A stretch of 33,291 nt of DNA from NCBI GenBank assembly GCA_018993155.1, contig JAGKSX010000098.1, positions 1 to 33,291 on the forward strand. Direction: 5' to 3'. The DNA comes from Hydrogenophaga sp. GTDB taxonomy: Bacteria; Pseudomonadota; Gammaproteobacteria; Burkholderiales; Burkholderiaceae_C. Positions within the stretch are counted from its first letter, which is position 1, and every line of letters begins with the position of its first letter. A program made the translations under genes and the position numbers. Positions 7,993 through 15,945 of the stretch are shown piece after piece. Below the pieces are notes generated by a model. That model was given only the letters and a program-made list of their open reading frames with translations, did not search any database and had not been told where the DNA came from.

Positions 7993-9411
7993 CTATTTGC
8001 CCTGCATGATCGGCGGCGCGGTAGGAACCGGGCCGCCGGTCAGGATCGAGGTTTCCTGATTGGCAAGGATGCCGACGACCTGCGTCCACACCGCGACATT
8101 CTGGCGCAGCTGAACGATGTCGATCTTGTCGAGCGTGTCGTCAGGCGTGTGGTGGAGGTCGAAATAGCGGGTGCCATCCTGTTGAAGGTCCACCAGCGCG
8201 CCCTTCTGGTCGCGCACGATGTTGAGGTCCGCCCCGCCCGTGGCGACATCATTGCCCGTCGATACGCCAAAGCGCGCCACAGCGGCGGCGATTGTCTTGT
8301 GCAGGGCCGGATTGGTTTCGCGGAAATTCGAATCGAAGCGCCACACCCGGTCCGCGCCGAAATCGCTTTCGATGCCGACCGCGATGGGTTCGTTGATGTG
8401 CGCAGCACTATAGGCCTTGCTGCCCCACAGGCCGGTTTCCTCAGCGCCTGCCATCAGCACACGGATGGTGCGCAGCGGCTGGCCTGAAACGCTCACCCAC
8501 TTAGCAGCCGCCACGATGATCGCGCAGCCTGCGCCGTCATCGAAAGCGCCCGGCGCGTTCCACCAGCTGTCGATATGACAGGCAAGCAGCACCGGCGGGA
8601 GCGCCGGATTGCGGCCGAGGATCTCTCCCACCACGTTGCCGCTCTGGGTCTGGCCGATCTGGCGCGGGTTCAGCTCCAGCTTCAGCGTGACCGGGCGGCC
8701 AGCGGCGCGGGCGAACATACGTTCAAGGTTCTCGGCATCGGGCAGGCTCAATGCACCGGACGGGATCGCTTTTGCGCCTTGCGGAAAGCTGGTGCCGCCG
8801 GTGTGCGGGTTGCGGTGGTGATCGGTGCCGATCGACTTGATGACGATGCCCACTGCGCCCTTGCTCGCTGCGATCCCGGGGCCGACCCAGCGCGCGGGGC
8901 CGGCAAAGCCGTAGTGCGAACCGTCCTGCGCGGGGCGCATCTGGTGGCTGACATAAGCGATCTTGCCCTTGAGGCTGCCCTCGGGCGCAGCACGCAGATC
9001 ATCCACTGTGCGGAAGAACACCACTTCCGCCTCGATCCCGCCTGCAGGTGTCGCCGCCGAATTGCCGAGCGGGAGAACTTCAAGGTCCTGCGCGAACGGC
9101 CCGGTCACGCGGGCACGGGCAATGTCGCCCGGTACCCAGGTGTCCATCATGAAGGGTTCATCGGCGACATTGGCGAAACCCTTGGCCTTCAGCCATGCGA
9201 CTGCCCATGCCCGTCCGCGTGCCTCGGCCTCGGTCCCGGCCTGACGCGGGCCGACTTCGGTGGTGATCCCTTCGACGAAATCCCATGCGTGAGGATCGAT
9301 ATCGCGCGCATTGTCGGCGGCCTGCTCCAGCGTCGGACGCGGAGATGGCGTGTTGGCAGTGGCGGGGACGGCGAGCGAAAGCGCGGCGAGCGCAAGGATA
9401 GGCTTGTTCAT
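7993..9411 (-). CDS. Secreted M28-family zinc metallopeptidase with PA-type insert
   Basis: Probable aminopeptidase or carboxypeptidase of family M28, exported: MNKPILALAALSLAVPATA is a clear signal peptide with cleavage near residue 19. A protease-associated-type region lies at about 120-240. The co-catalytic zinc site follows: H279 in LLACHIDSWW, D291 in GAFDDGAGC, the Glu pair 324-325 in AGAEETGLWG, D350 in GIESDFGADR and H421 in YFDLHHTPDD. All expected ligands are present at 472 residues, a normal length. It converges on the chemoreceptor gene with a 1-base gap and is divergent from the ABC-F gene. It is not part of the chemotaxis operon. Its substrate cannot be told from sequence. Confidence 0.9.
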   Translation of the reverse strand: MNKPILALAALSLAVPATANTPSPRPTLEQAADNARDIDPHAWDFVEGITTEVGPRQAGTEAEARGRAWAVAWLKAKGFANVADEPFMMDTWVPGDIARARVTGPFAQDLEVLPLGNSAATPAGGIEAEVVFFRTVDDLRAAPEGSLKGKIAYVSHQMRPAQDGSHYGFAGPARWVGPGIAASKGAVGIVIKSIGTDHHRNPHTGGTSFPQGAKAIPSGALSLPDAENLERMFARAAGRPVTLKLELNPRQIGQTQSGNVVGEILGRNPALPPVLLACHIDSWWNAPGAFDDGAGCAIIVAAAKWVSVSGQPLRTIRVLMAGAEETGLWGSKAYSAAHINEPIAVGIESDFGADRVWRFDSNFRETNPALHKTIAAAVARFGVSTGNDVATGGADLNIVRDQKGALVDLQQDGTRYFDLHHTPDDTLDKIDIVQLRQNVAVWTQVVGILANQETSILTGGPVPTAPPIMQGK

Positions 9412-9453
9412 GGCAGCAGGTGCTAGGCTGCCCCCGCGAAGCTGTCTAGCCGC

Positions 9454-9482
9454 TTGCCCTTCCCCCTCCCCTTCCCTATCTG
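9454..9482 (+). promoter_or_regulatory. Candidate sigma-70-type promoter for the ABC-F gene
   Basis: In the 120-base gap between the divergent peptidase and ABC-F genes, TTGCCC (9454-9459) and TATCTG (9477-9482) are spaced by 17 bases. Both boxes are weak matches. The rest of the gap is pyrimidine-rich with no strong structure. A GAAGGA ribosome-binding site lies at 9518-9523, ahead of the ATG at 9532. Confidence 0.3.
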
Positions 9483-9531
9483 CGCCAGCGAAACCTCATA
9501 CCCCAAGTCACGATCCCGAAGGACCCATCCG

Positions 9532-11484
9532 ATGGCCGCGCAATATGCCTATGTCATGAAGGGCATGACCAAGACCTTCCCCGGCGCCCAGAAGCCGGTG
9601 CTGAACAATATCAGCCTCCAGTTCTACCAGGGCGCGAAGATCGGCATCGTCGGCCCCAACGGCGCGGGCAAGTCGACGCTCATCAAGATCATGGCCGGGA
9701 TCGACAAGGATTTCACGGGCGAGGCATGGCCGGGAGAGAACATCACGGTCGGCTATCTGGAACAGGAGCCCGAGCTCGATCCGACCAAGACCGTGCTCGA
9801 AAACGTCCGCGAAGGCGCGAAGGAAACCGCCGATCTCGTCGCGCGCTTCAATGAAGTGTCGGCGCTGATGTGCGAACCCGATGCCGATTTCGACACCCTC
9901 GGCGCGGAAATGGGCGAGCTGCAGGACAAGATCGATGCGGTCGATGGCTGGACGCTCGACAACCAGCTTGAAGTCGCGATGGAGGCCCTGCGCTGTCCGC
10001 CGGGTGACTGGCCGGTGAAGGATCTTTCGGGCGGGGAAAAGCGCCGGGTCGCGCTCACCCGCCTGCTGATCCAGAAGCCTTCGATCCTGCTGCTGGACGA
10101 GCCGACCAACCACCTGGATCTGGACAGCATCACCTGGCTGGAAGACCTGCTGCTGGAATACAAGGGCAGCGTCGTCACGATCAGCCACGACCGGGCCTTT
10201 CTGGACCGCGTGGCCACACGCATGGTCGAACTCGATCGCGGCCGGCTGCTCAGCTATCCCGGCAATTTTGCGCAGTACCAGCTGCTCAAGGAAGAGCAGA
10301 TGGCACAGGAAGCGGTGATCAACGCCCGTGCGGACAAGCTGCTGGCACAGGAAGAGGTGTGGATCCGCAAGGGTGTGGAAGCGCGGCGCACGCGGGCTCA
10401 AGGGCGCATCACCCGGCTGGAGCGCCTGCGCGAGCAGCGCGCACAGCGGCGCGACGCGGTGGGCAGTGTGAAGCTGGAGGTGGCCAGTGGCAATGCCAGC
10501 GGCAAGATCGTGGCGGAACTGGAGAAGGTCACGCAGACGTTCGCGACCGCAGACGGCGGCCAGCGCACCGTGATCCGGGACTTCTCGGCCACCATCCTGC
10601 GCGGTGACAAGATTGGCCTGATCGGCCCCAACGGCGCGGGCAAGACCACCTTGCTCAAGATCATTCTGGGTGAACTGATTCCCACCAGCGGCACCGTGCG
10701 CCAGGGCAGCAAGATCAGCGTGGCCTATTTCGACCAGATGCGCGACCAGCTCGATCTGGACGCGACGCTCGAAGACTTCATCAGCCCGGGCAGCGAGTGG
10801 ATCGAGATCGGCAACAAGCGCACCCATGTAAAGAGCTATCTCAGCGACTTCCTGTTCTCGCCCGCACGGGCCAACGCCCCGGTCCGCACGCTCTCGGGCG
10901 GCGAGCGCAACCGCCTGCTGCTGGCGCGGCTGTTCGCGCGGCCGGCCAACGTGCTGGTACTCGACGAGCCCACCAACGACCTGGACATCGACACGCTGGA
11001 GCTGCTGGAAGACCTGCTGCAGCAGTACGAAGGCACGGTGTTCCTGGTCAGCCATGACCGGCGCTTCCTGGACAACGTGGTCACGAGCACCTTGGTGTTC
11101 GAGGGCGAAGGGCGCTGGCGCGAGTATGTGGGGGATGTGCAGGACTGGCTGACCCAGTCGGCGCGGTCGGCCGCCCTGCAGCGCGAGCGCGAGGCGCCCA
11201 CCCCACCGCCGGCGGCCCCGGCCGCCAAACCGGCCCCTTCGGCGCCCGCACCAGCACCCGCCAGGAAAAAGCTAAGCTACAAGGAACAGCGGGAGTTCGA
11301 CGCGCTGCCTCAGTTGATCGCGGCCCTGGAGGCCGAACAAGCCACCATTGGCAAGGACCTGGAGAATGGCCAACTATTTCACAGCGATCCCGCCCGCGCG
11401 GCTCAACTTGGCGCCCGGCATGCCGAAGTCGAGGGGGAATGGCTTCAGGCGCTGGAGCGCTGGGAAGCGCTTGGCGGCAGCTGA
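9532..11484 (+). CDS. Chimeric ABC-F ATPase: EttA-type N-terminus joined to Uup-type C-terminus
   Basis: The ORF has 650 residues and two ABC domains. Residues 1-196 are EttA-like: start MAAQYAYVMKGMTKTF, Walker A 41-49, and an arm region containing RFNEVSALMCEPDADFDTL and DGWTLDNQLEVAMEALRCPP; the signature LSGGE is at 165-169. EttA gates ribosomes in early elongation. From about residue 197 it follows Uup instead: WLEDLLLEYKGSVVTISHDR, KLLAQEEVWIRKGVEARRTR, Walker A 365-373, a second signature near 454, DEPTNDLD at 478, and a C-terminal Pro/Ala linker plus coiled coil (SYKEQREFDALPQ) that EttA lacks. The change happens in the shared Walker B segment. I chose the ATG at 9532 (RBS GAAGGA) over an earlier open-frame start. 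The flanking genes also change lineage here, so this is probably an assembly artefact rather than a working fusion. Confidence 0.85.
   Translation: MAAQYAYVMKGMTKTFPGAQKPVLNNISLQFYQGAKIGIVGPNGAGKSTLIKIMAGIDKDFTGEAWPGENITVGYLEQEPELDPTKTVLENVREGAKETADLVARFNEVSALMCEPDADFDTLGAEMGELQDKIDAVDGWTLDNQLEVAMEALRCPPGDWPVKDLSGGEKRRVALTRLLIQKPSILLLDEPTNHLDLDSITWLEDLLLEYKGSVVTISHDRAFLDRVATRMVELDRGRLLSYPGNFAQYQLLKEEQMAQEAVINARADKLLAQEEVWIRKGVEARRTRAQGRITRLERLREQRAQRRDAVGSVKLEVASGNASGKIVAELEKVTQTFATADGGQRTVIRDFSATILRGDKIGLIGPNGAGKTTLLKIILGELIPTSGTVRQGSKISVAYFDQMRDQLDLDATLEDFISPGSEWIEIGNKRTHVKSYLSDFLFSPARANAPVRTLSGGERNRLLLARLFARPANVLVLDEPTNDLDIDTLELLEDLLQQYEGTVFLVSHDRRFLDNVVTSTLVFEGEGRWREYVGDVQDWLTQSARSAALQREREAPTPPPAAPAAKPAPSAPAPAPARKKLSYKEQREFDALPQLIAALEAEQATIGKDLENGQLFHSDPARAAQLGARHAEVEGEWLQALERWEALGGS
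10087..10119. other. Probable chimera junction between two genomes
   Basis: This 33-base stretch encodes LLLDEPTNHLD, the Walker B/D-loop of the first ABC domain, which is nearly invariant between EttA and Uup. Upstream the protein matches EttA only; downstream it matches Uup only. A conserved k-mer of this kind can join unrelated contigs. The lineage of all other genes changes at the same point. Confidence 0.75.
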
Positions 11485-11532
11485 GGGCCCGGCACGGGAA
11501 CCCTAGGCCTTCGCACCACCTCACACACGCCC

Positions 11533-13752
11533 ATGACGCCCGATCGTCTCGCCTTTGACTTGCAACGCACGCTGGACGAGCTTCAGCAGGAGCGCGAGCG
11601 CACGCAAAGGTTGCAGGGCGAACTGGAGCACCAGAGCCGCGAGCTCGACCGCCTGCGCAGCATCGCGCACCGCGAGTCCAACAGCCGCCTCCTGGCCGAG
11701 GAAGCGCTGGACGAAGCGCGCGACCGCCTGCAGCTCGCGGTGGACGCCGCCGGCCTGGCACTGTGGGACTGGCAACTGCCCGCCACCCAGGTGTTCCTGA
11801 CGGCGCGCTGGGGCGAACTGCTCGGCGACATCGCCGCCGATGGCTACTGGGAGGCGATCGACCTGCGCGCGCGCCTGCACCCCGACGACATCGAGCCGCT
11901 GCGCGTGCAGGTGATGGCCTTGCTCGAAGGCCGCAGCCAGCGCGCCGTGGTGCAGCACCGGGTGCGCGCTTCCGAAGGCTGGCGCTGGGTCGAAACGCAC
12001 GCCATGGTCGCCGAGCACGACAGCAAGGGCCAGCCCCTGCGGCTCATGGGCACCCTGGCCGACATCGGCGAGCGCAAGCGCATCGAGCAGGATGGCGAGC
12101 GCGCCCGCGAATTGACCGAACAGGCCAGCCGGGCCAAGAGCGAATTCCTGGCCAACATCAGCCACGAGGTGCGCACGCCCCTCAACGCGTTCATGGGCCT
12201 CACGCGCATGCTGATGGATTCGCCGCTCAATGCGGACCAGTCCAGCTGGCTGGCGCTGATGGACAACTCAGCGCACGAGTTGCTGGACCTGCTCAACAAC
12301 CTGCTGGATCTCTCCCGCATCGAAGCCGGCCAGTTCGACATCGAGAACGTGCGCTTCGACCTGCACCAGGCCCTGGAACAGGCCATCGTGCCGTACGCCG
12401 AGCAGGCGGGCGAACAGGCTTTGGACTTCCGCTTCGAACTGCCACCGGCCCTGCCCCAATGGGTGATGGGCGACGCCGTGCGATTGCGCCAGGTGCTGAA
12501 CCACCTGCTCTCCAACGCGCTCAAGTTCACGCCCCGCGGCGGCCGGATCGAGGTGCGCATCCAGCCGATCGAGCCCGCGGGCCAGGCCCCGAAGCGGCTG
12601 CAGCTGCAGGTCCGCGACAGCGGCGTGGGCATCGCGCGCGAACACCACGCCACCGTCTTCGACGCCTTCACGCAGGCCGACGCCTCCACCGCGCGCCCCT
12701 ATGGAGGCAGTGGCCTGGGCCTGGCGATCTGCGCGCAGCTTGCCCGGCTCATGGGCGGCGAGATCGACCTGCAGAGCGACCCCGGCGAGGGCAGCACCTT
12801 CACCCTGACCCTGCCCTTGCGCGAGCTGGACCAGAGCCCGCTCAGCGCCTCGGCCGAGCTGCAGGAGGTCGCGCAGGCCGGTGCCCGCTATGTCGGCCTG
12901 GTGGTGCTGCTGGCCGAAGACCACCCGGTCAACGAACTGATGATGCGGCAGCTGCTGCTGCGCCTGGGCTGCATCGTGCGCGTGGCGCGCGGTGGCGTGC
13001 ACGCCATCGCCCAATGGGAACAGGGCGGCATCGACCTGGTGCTGATGGACGTGCAGATGCCAGGCATGAGTGGCCTGCAGGCCACGCACGAGATCCGCGA
13101 CATCGAGACCCGCCGCAAGCTGCCCCGCACGCCCATCGTGGCTGTGACGGCCAATGCCATGCCGGGCGACCGCGAAGCCTGCCTGGCCGCCGGCATGGAT
13201 GGCTATACCGCCAAGCCGGTCAGCCCGCAGGCGCTCATCAAGGAAATGGACCGGGTGCTGAAGCTCGACGACGGCCTGGCCGAGCCCGAGCAAGCCCCGG
13301 CCACACCCGCACCGGCCCCGGTGACCATCCCCGCCCCCATCGTGCCCAGCACCGTGTCGGGCGCGCGCGCCGCCGCCACGCACCTGGAGGCGCTGGACGT
13401 CGAGAAACTGCTGCGCCGCCTGGATGGCGACCAAGAGACGCTGGGGCAACTGGCCCAGGCCATGCGCGCCGACCTGGCTTCGCGCCAGAGCGAACTGCAG
13501 AAGGCGCTTCAGACACGCGATTCGGCCGCGGCCGTGGCCCACGCGCACGGCCTCAAGGGCTCGCTGGGCAGCATGACCGCCGAGCGTGGTGCGCGCCTGG
13601 CCAAGGGCCTGGAGCTGGCCGCCCGCTCGGGCGACTGGCACTTGTTCGCGCGCGCCCTGCCCTTGATGCAGGCCGAAGCGCGCCAGATCGACCGCGCGCT
13701 GGCGGACATCCTGCAGGCGCGCGGCCGCGACCTGTTCGACACCAAGCTCTAG
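11533..13752 (+). CDS. Hybrid sensor histidine kinase with PAS, HisKA, HATPase, receiver and HPt domains
   Basis: This is a cytoplasmic phosphorelay kinase of 739 residues with no membrane helix. An N-terminal coiled coil (about 10-65) is followed by a PAS domain with PAC-type end (66-180). HisKA has H211 in FLANISHEVRTPLNAF. The HATPase domain has LSNALKFTP, DSGVGI and GGSGLGLAI. The receiver domain has phospho-acceptor D506 in LVLMDVQMPG and K561. After an Ala/Pro linker comes a C-terminal HPt with H672 in AHGLKGSLGSM. All relay sites are present, so the protein could carry His-Asp-His transfer by itself and pass phosphate to an unlinked regulator. No response regulator lies beside it. The signal is unknown. 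It starts 48 bases after the ABC-F stop with no clear ribosome-binding site and is convergent with the next gene. Confidence 0.92.
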   Translation: MTPDRLAFDLQRTLDELQQERERTQRLQGELEHQSRELDRLRSIAHRESNSRLLAEEALDEARDRLQLAVDAAGLALWDWQLPATQVFLTARWGELLGDIAADGYWEAIDLRARLHPDDIEPLRVQVMALLEGRSQRAVVQHRVRASEGWRWVETHAMVAEHDSKGQPLRLMGTLADIGERKRIEQDGERARELTEQASRAKSEFLANISHEVRTPLNAFMGLTRMLMDSPLNADQSSWLALMDNSAHELLDLLNNLLDLSRIEAGQFDIENVRFDLHQALEQAIVPYAEQAGEQALDFRFELPPALPQWVMGDAVRLRQVLNHLLSNALKFTPRGGRIEVRIQPIEPAGQAPKRLQLQVRDSGVGIAREHHATVFDAFTQADASTARPYGGSGLGLAICAQLARLMGGEIDLQSDPGEGSTFTLTLPLRELDQSPLSASAELQEVAQAGARYVGLVVLLAEDHPVNELMMRQLLLRLGCIVRVARGGVHAIAQWEQGGIDLVLMDVQMPGMSGLQATHEIRDIETRRKLPRTPIVAVTANAMPGDREACLAAGMDGYTAKPVSPQALIKEMDRVLKLDDGLAEPEQAPATPAPAPVTIPAPIVPSTVSGARAAATHLEALDVEKLLRRLDGDQETLGQLAQAMRADLASRQSELQKALQTRDSAAAVAHAHGLKGSLGSMTAERGARLAKGLELAARSGDWHLFARALPLMQAEARQIDRALADILQARGRDLFDTKL

Positions 13753-13755
13753 CCA

Positions 13756-13777
13756 GCCTCAGGGCTCAGCCCGAGGC
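13756..13777. terminator. Candidate hairpin between convergent genes
   Basis: GCCTC (13756-13760) pairs with GAGGC (13773-13777), and GGGC (13762-13765) pairs with GCCC (13769-13772), with one bulged A. It sits just past the kinase stop and covers the stop codon of the convergent regulator. No T-run follows, so intrinsic termination is uncertain. Confidence 0.35.
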
Positions 13778-15184
13778 CTTCAGGCGCGAGAACACGCGCC
13801 AGAACGCCGCGTCCTGCGTGGTCGTGAAGTTGATGCGCATGAGGGTGCTGGGCGCCCGCGCGGCATGGAACAGCGCACCGGGCGCGATCAGGTAGCCCTC
13901 GTCCAGCATGCGCTGCGCCAGCGCGTCGGTGTCCACCCCGGTGTCAACCCAGCCGAACAGCCCCACCGGCTCGGCCGCGAAACTGCAGCCTGCGCCCAGC
14001 GCCAGCTTCACGCTGCGCGCCCGCGCGGCATCGAGCCGGGTGCGGATGCGCTCGGCGTGGCGCCGCAACTGGCCCTGCTCGATGCACAGCGCCAGCGCCC
14101 TCTCCAGCAAGGAGGGCGTGGTCAGCGTGGACAGCAGCTTGGTGTCGAGCAGCGGCTCCACCAGCGCCGGCGGCGCGGCAAGGTAACCGATGCGCCAGTT
14201 GGGCGCGAGGATCTTGGCGAAGCCGCTCACGTAGATGGTGCGCTGCAGGCCGTCGAGCGCGGTCAGGCGTGTGGCGTGTTCGGGCGCGATGTGGCTGTAG
14301 GTGTCGTCCTCGACGATGTGGAAATTGTGCCGGTTGGCCAGCTGCAGCAGGCGGTGCGCGCTGCCCGGCGACAGGCAGTAGCCGGTCGGGTTGTGGAACA
14401 CGCTCACGCTCACGTACAGCTTGGGCTGGTGCACCTCACAGTACTTCGCCATCACCTCCAGGTCGGGCCCGTCGGCGCGGCGCGGCACCGGCAGGATGCG
14501 CATGCCCAGCGCGGCCAGCCGGGCGAACTCCACCGCCCAGCCAGGCTCCTCCACCATCACCGGATCGCCCGCGCGCAGCAGCGTGCGGCTCACGATGTCC
14601 AGCGCGTGCGTGGCGCCCACGGTGGTGATGATGTGCTCCGCATCGGCATGCACATTGAGCGAGGCCAGCTTCTGCGACAACACCCGGCGCAGGCTGCTGT
14701 CGCCCATCGGTTCGCCGTATTGAAGCGAGAAGTCCTGCAAGGCGCGCGTGCCGGTGACCTTGCGCACGGCGGCCGGCATGAAGGTCGACTCCAGCCAGTC
14801 CGGCGGAAACACGCCCATGCCCGGGTGCGGCTTGTTGCTGACCTTGTGGAACATGCCGCGGATCAGCGCCGTCGCGTTGATGGGCGAAGCCCCGCCGCCG
14901 GCCCTGGCGGCAGCGGCCTTGGTTTCGCTCGACTGACCGTCGGCGCGCGGCGTGGGCATTTCGCGCACGAAGAAGCCCCGGTTCTTGCGCGCCTGCACCA
15001 GGCCTTGCGCGAGCAGCTGGTCATAGGCGGCCACCACGGTGGAGGGACTCACGCCGTGCTGCTGCGCGCACTGGCGCACCGAGGGCAGGCGCGCACCGGG
15101 CGCCAACAGGCGGCTGCGGATGCGGTCGGCGAAGCGCACGGCGAGCTGCTCGGTCAGGGATTGTGCGGGGGTCTTCATCAGCAT
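13766..15184 (-). CDS. MocR-type transcriptional regulator (GntR DNA-binding domain fused to aminotransferase fold)
   Basis: MocR regulators combine a GntR winged-helix domain with a PLP-binding type I aminotransferase domain that senses PLP or an amino compound. The winged helix covers about residues 1-75, with GARLPSVRQCAQQHGVSPSTVVAAYDQL and QARKNRGFFV. The aminotransferase domain follows, with VFHNPTGYCLS, IVEDDTYSHI and the PLP-lysine region YVSGFAKILAPNWRIGYL. I chose the ATG at 15184 (472 residues, MLMKTPAQSLTEQL) rather than the upstream TG-rich extension; the ATG at 15178 is also possible. It is divergent from the exporter, aminotransferase and dehydratase run, and an inverted repeat in the shared gap overlaps its likely promoter. 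It is therefore the likely local regulator of that run. Confidence 0.92.
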   Translation of the reverse strand: MLMKTPAQSLTEQLAVRFADRIRSRLLAPGARLPSVRQCAQQHGVSPSTVVAAYDQLLAQGLVQARKNRGFFVREMPTPRADGQSSETKAAAARAGGGASPINATALIRGMFHKVSNKPHPGMGVFPPDWLESTFMPAAVRKVTGTRALQDFSLQYGEPMGDSSLRRVLSQKLASLNVHADAEHIITTVGATHALDIVSRTLLRAGDPVMVEEPGWAVEFARLAALGMRILPVPRRADGPDLEVMAKYCEVHQPKLYVSVSVFHNPTGYCLSPGSAHRLLQLANRHNFHIVEDDTYSHIAPEHATRLTALDGLQRTIYVSGFAKILAPNWRIGYLAAPPALVEPLLDTKLLSTLTTPSLLERALALCIEQGQLRRHAERIRTRLDAARARSVKLALGAGCSFAAEPVGLFGWVDTGVDTDALAQRMLDEGYLIAPGALFHAARAPSTLMRINFTTTQDAAFWRVFSRLKASG

Positions 15185-15222
15185 GTCGGGGGCATCCTTC
15201 CAGCGCCTGTACTGTCGCATCG

Positions 15223-15263
15223 ACCAATACAGACTCGCAACTGCGCCGGTCAACTGTATTGGT
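15223..15263. promoter_or_regulatory. Perfect 10-bp inverted repeat, candidate MocR operator in divergent promoter
   Basis: ACCAATACAG (15223-15232) and CTGTATTGGT (15254-15263) are exact reverse complements, 31 bases apart start to start, about three helical turns. A second motif TGTACTG occurs outside each arm at 15209-15215 and 15267-15273. Spaced sites fit the dimeric binding known for MocR proteins. The arms overlap candidate promoter boxes on both strands. Confidence 0.6.
15226..15253 (-). promoter_or_regulatory. Candidate promoter of the MocR regulator gene
   Basis: Read on the minus strand, TTGACC (15253-15248) and TGTATT (15231-15226) are spaced by 16 bases, a fair sigma-70 match. 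The -10 box lies inside one arm of the inverted repeat and the -35 box abuts the other, which would give autoregulation. For the plus strand, TACATT (15284-15289) may be a -10, with a poor -35 at 15259-15264. Confidence 0.45.
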
Positions 15264-15330
15264 TGTGTACTGGCGCAAAAGCGTACATTGAACCTCCCGT
15301 GTTGACAAGCCCATCATCCCTCCGATCTTC

Positions 15331-15945
15331 ATGAGCGCCACCGAGCTGACCGCCCTGCTGCTGTTCTGCACCGCGATGAGTTTTTCGCCGGGGCCGAACA
15401 CCACGCTGTCCACCGCCCTCGCGGCCAACCTGGGCCTGCGGCGCGCCTTGCGCTTCTGCTTCGCGGTGCCCACCGGCTGGACGCTGCTCATGCTGGCCTG
15501 CGGCCTCGGCCTGGGCGCGCTGGTGCTGGGTGTGCCCGCGCTGCGCTGGGGCGTGAAGCTGCTGGGGGTGGCGTACATGCTGTGGCTGGCCTGGAAACTG
15601 GCGGGCGCCTCCAAGCTCTCCGAGGTCGACGCCTCGCGCCTGAACGTCAGCTTCCTGCAAGGCGTGGGCCTGCAGTTCCTCAACATCAAGGCCTGGATGC
15701 TGGCGCTCACGCTCACCGCCGGCTGGGTGGTCAACGCCGCCGGGCAGCCTGCGCCCAACCCGGGTCAGCGGCTGGCCATCATCTGCGTGGTGATGGTGTT
15801 CTTCGCCTTCACCAGCAACCTCACCTACGCGGTCGCCGGCTCGCTGCTGCGCCAGTGGCTCACGCAGGGCACGCGCCTGGTCTGGTTCAACCGCGTGCTG
15901 GCCGCCGTGCTGGTGGCCACCGCCCTCTGGATGTTGACGGTATGA
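15331..15945 (+). CDS. LysE/RhtB-family amino-acid exporter
   Basis: Inner-membrane exporter of 204 residues, typical for the family, with about six hydrophobic helices. The family's N-terminal motif is present as FCTAMSFSPGPNTTLSTALAA, with the second-helix GLRRALRFCFAVPTGW and the GVAYMLWLAWKL segment. Family members export lysine, arginine, threonine, homoserine or related amino acids; the exact substrate cannot be read here. It is the first gene after the divergent operator region, and its stop overlaps the start of the next exporter (ATGA). Control by the divergent MocR protein is inferred from layout. Confidence 0.92.
   Translation: MSATELTALLLFCTAMSFSPGPNTTLSTALAANLGLRRALRFCFAVPTGWTLLMLACGLGLGALVLGVPALRWGVKLLGVAYMLWLAWKLAGASKLSEVDASRLNVSFLQGVGLQFLNIKAWMLALTLTAGWVVNAAGQPAPNPGQRLAIICVVMVFFAFTSNLTYAVAGSLLRQWLTQGTRLVWFNRVLAAVLVATALWMLTV

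Noticed and set aside
9532-11484. A new ABC-F subfamily with EttA and Uup features
   Set aside because: The switch is abrupt, falls in an invariant motif, and coincides with a change of lineage in all flanking genes; a chimera explains it better.
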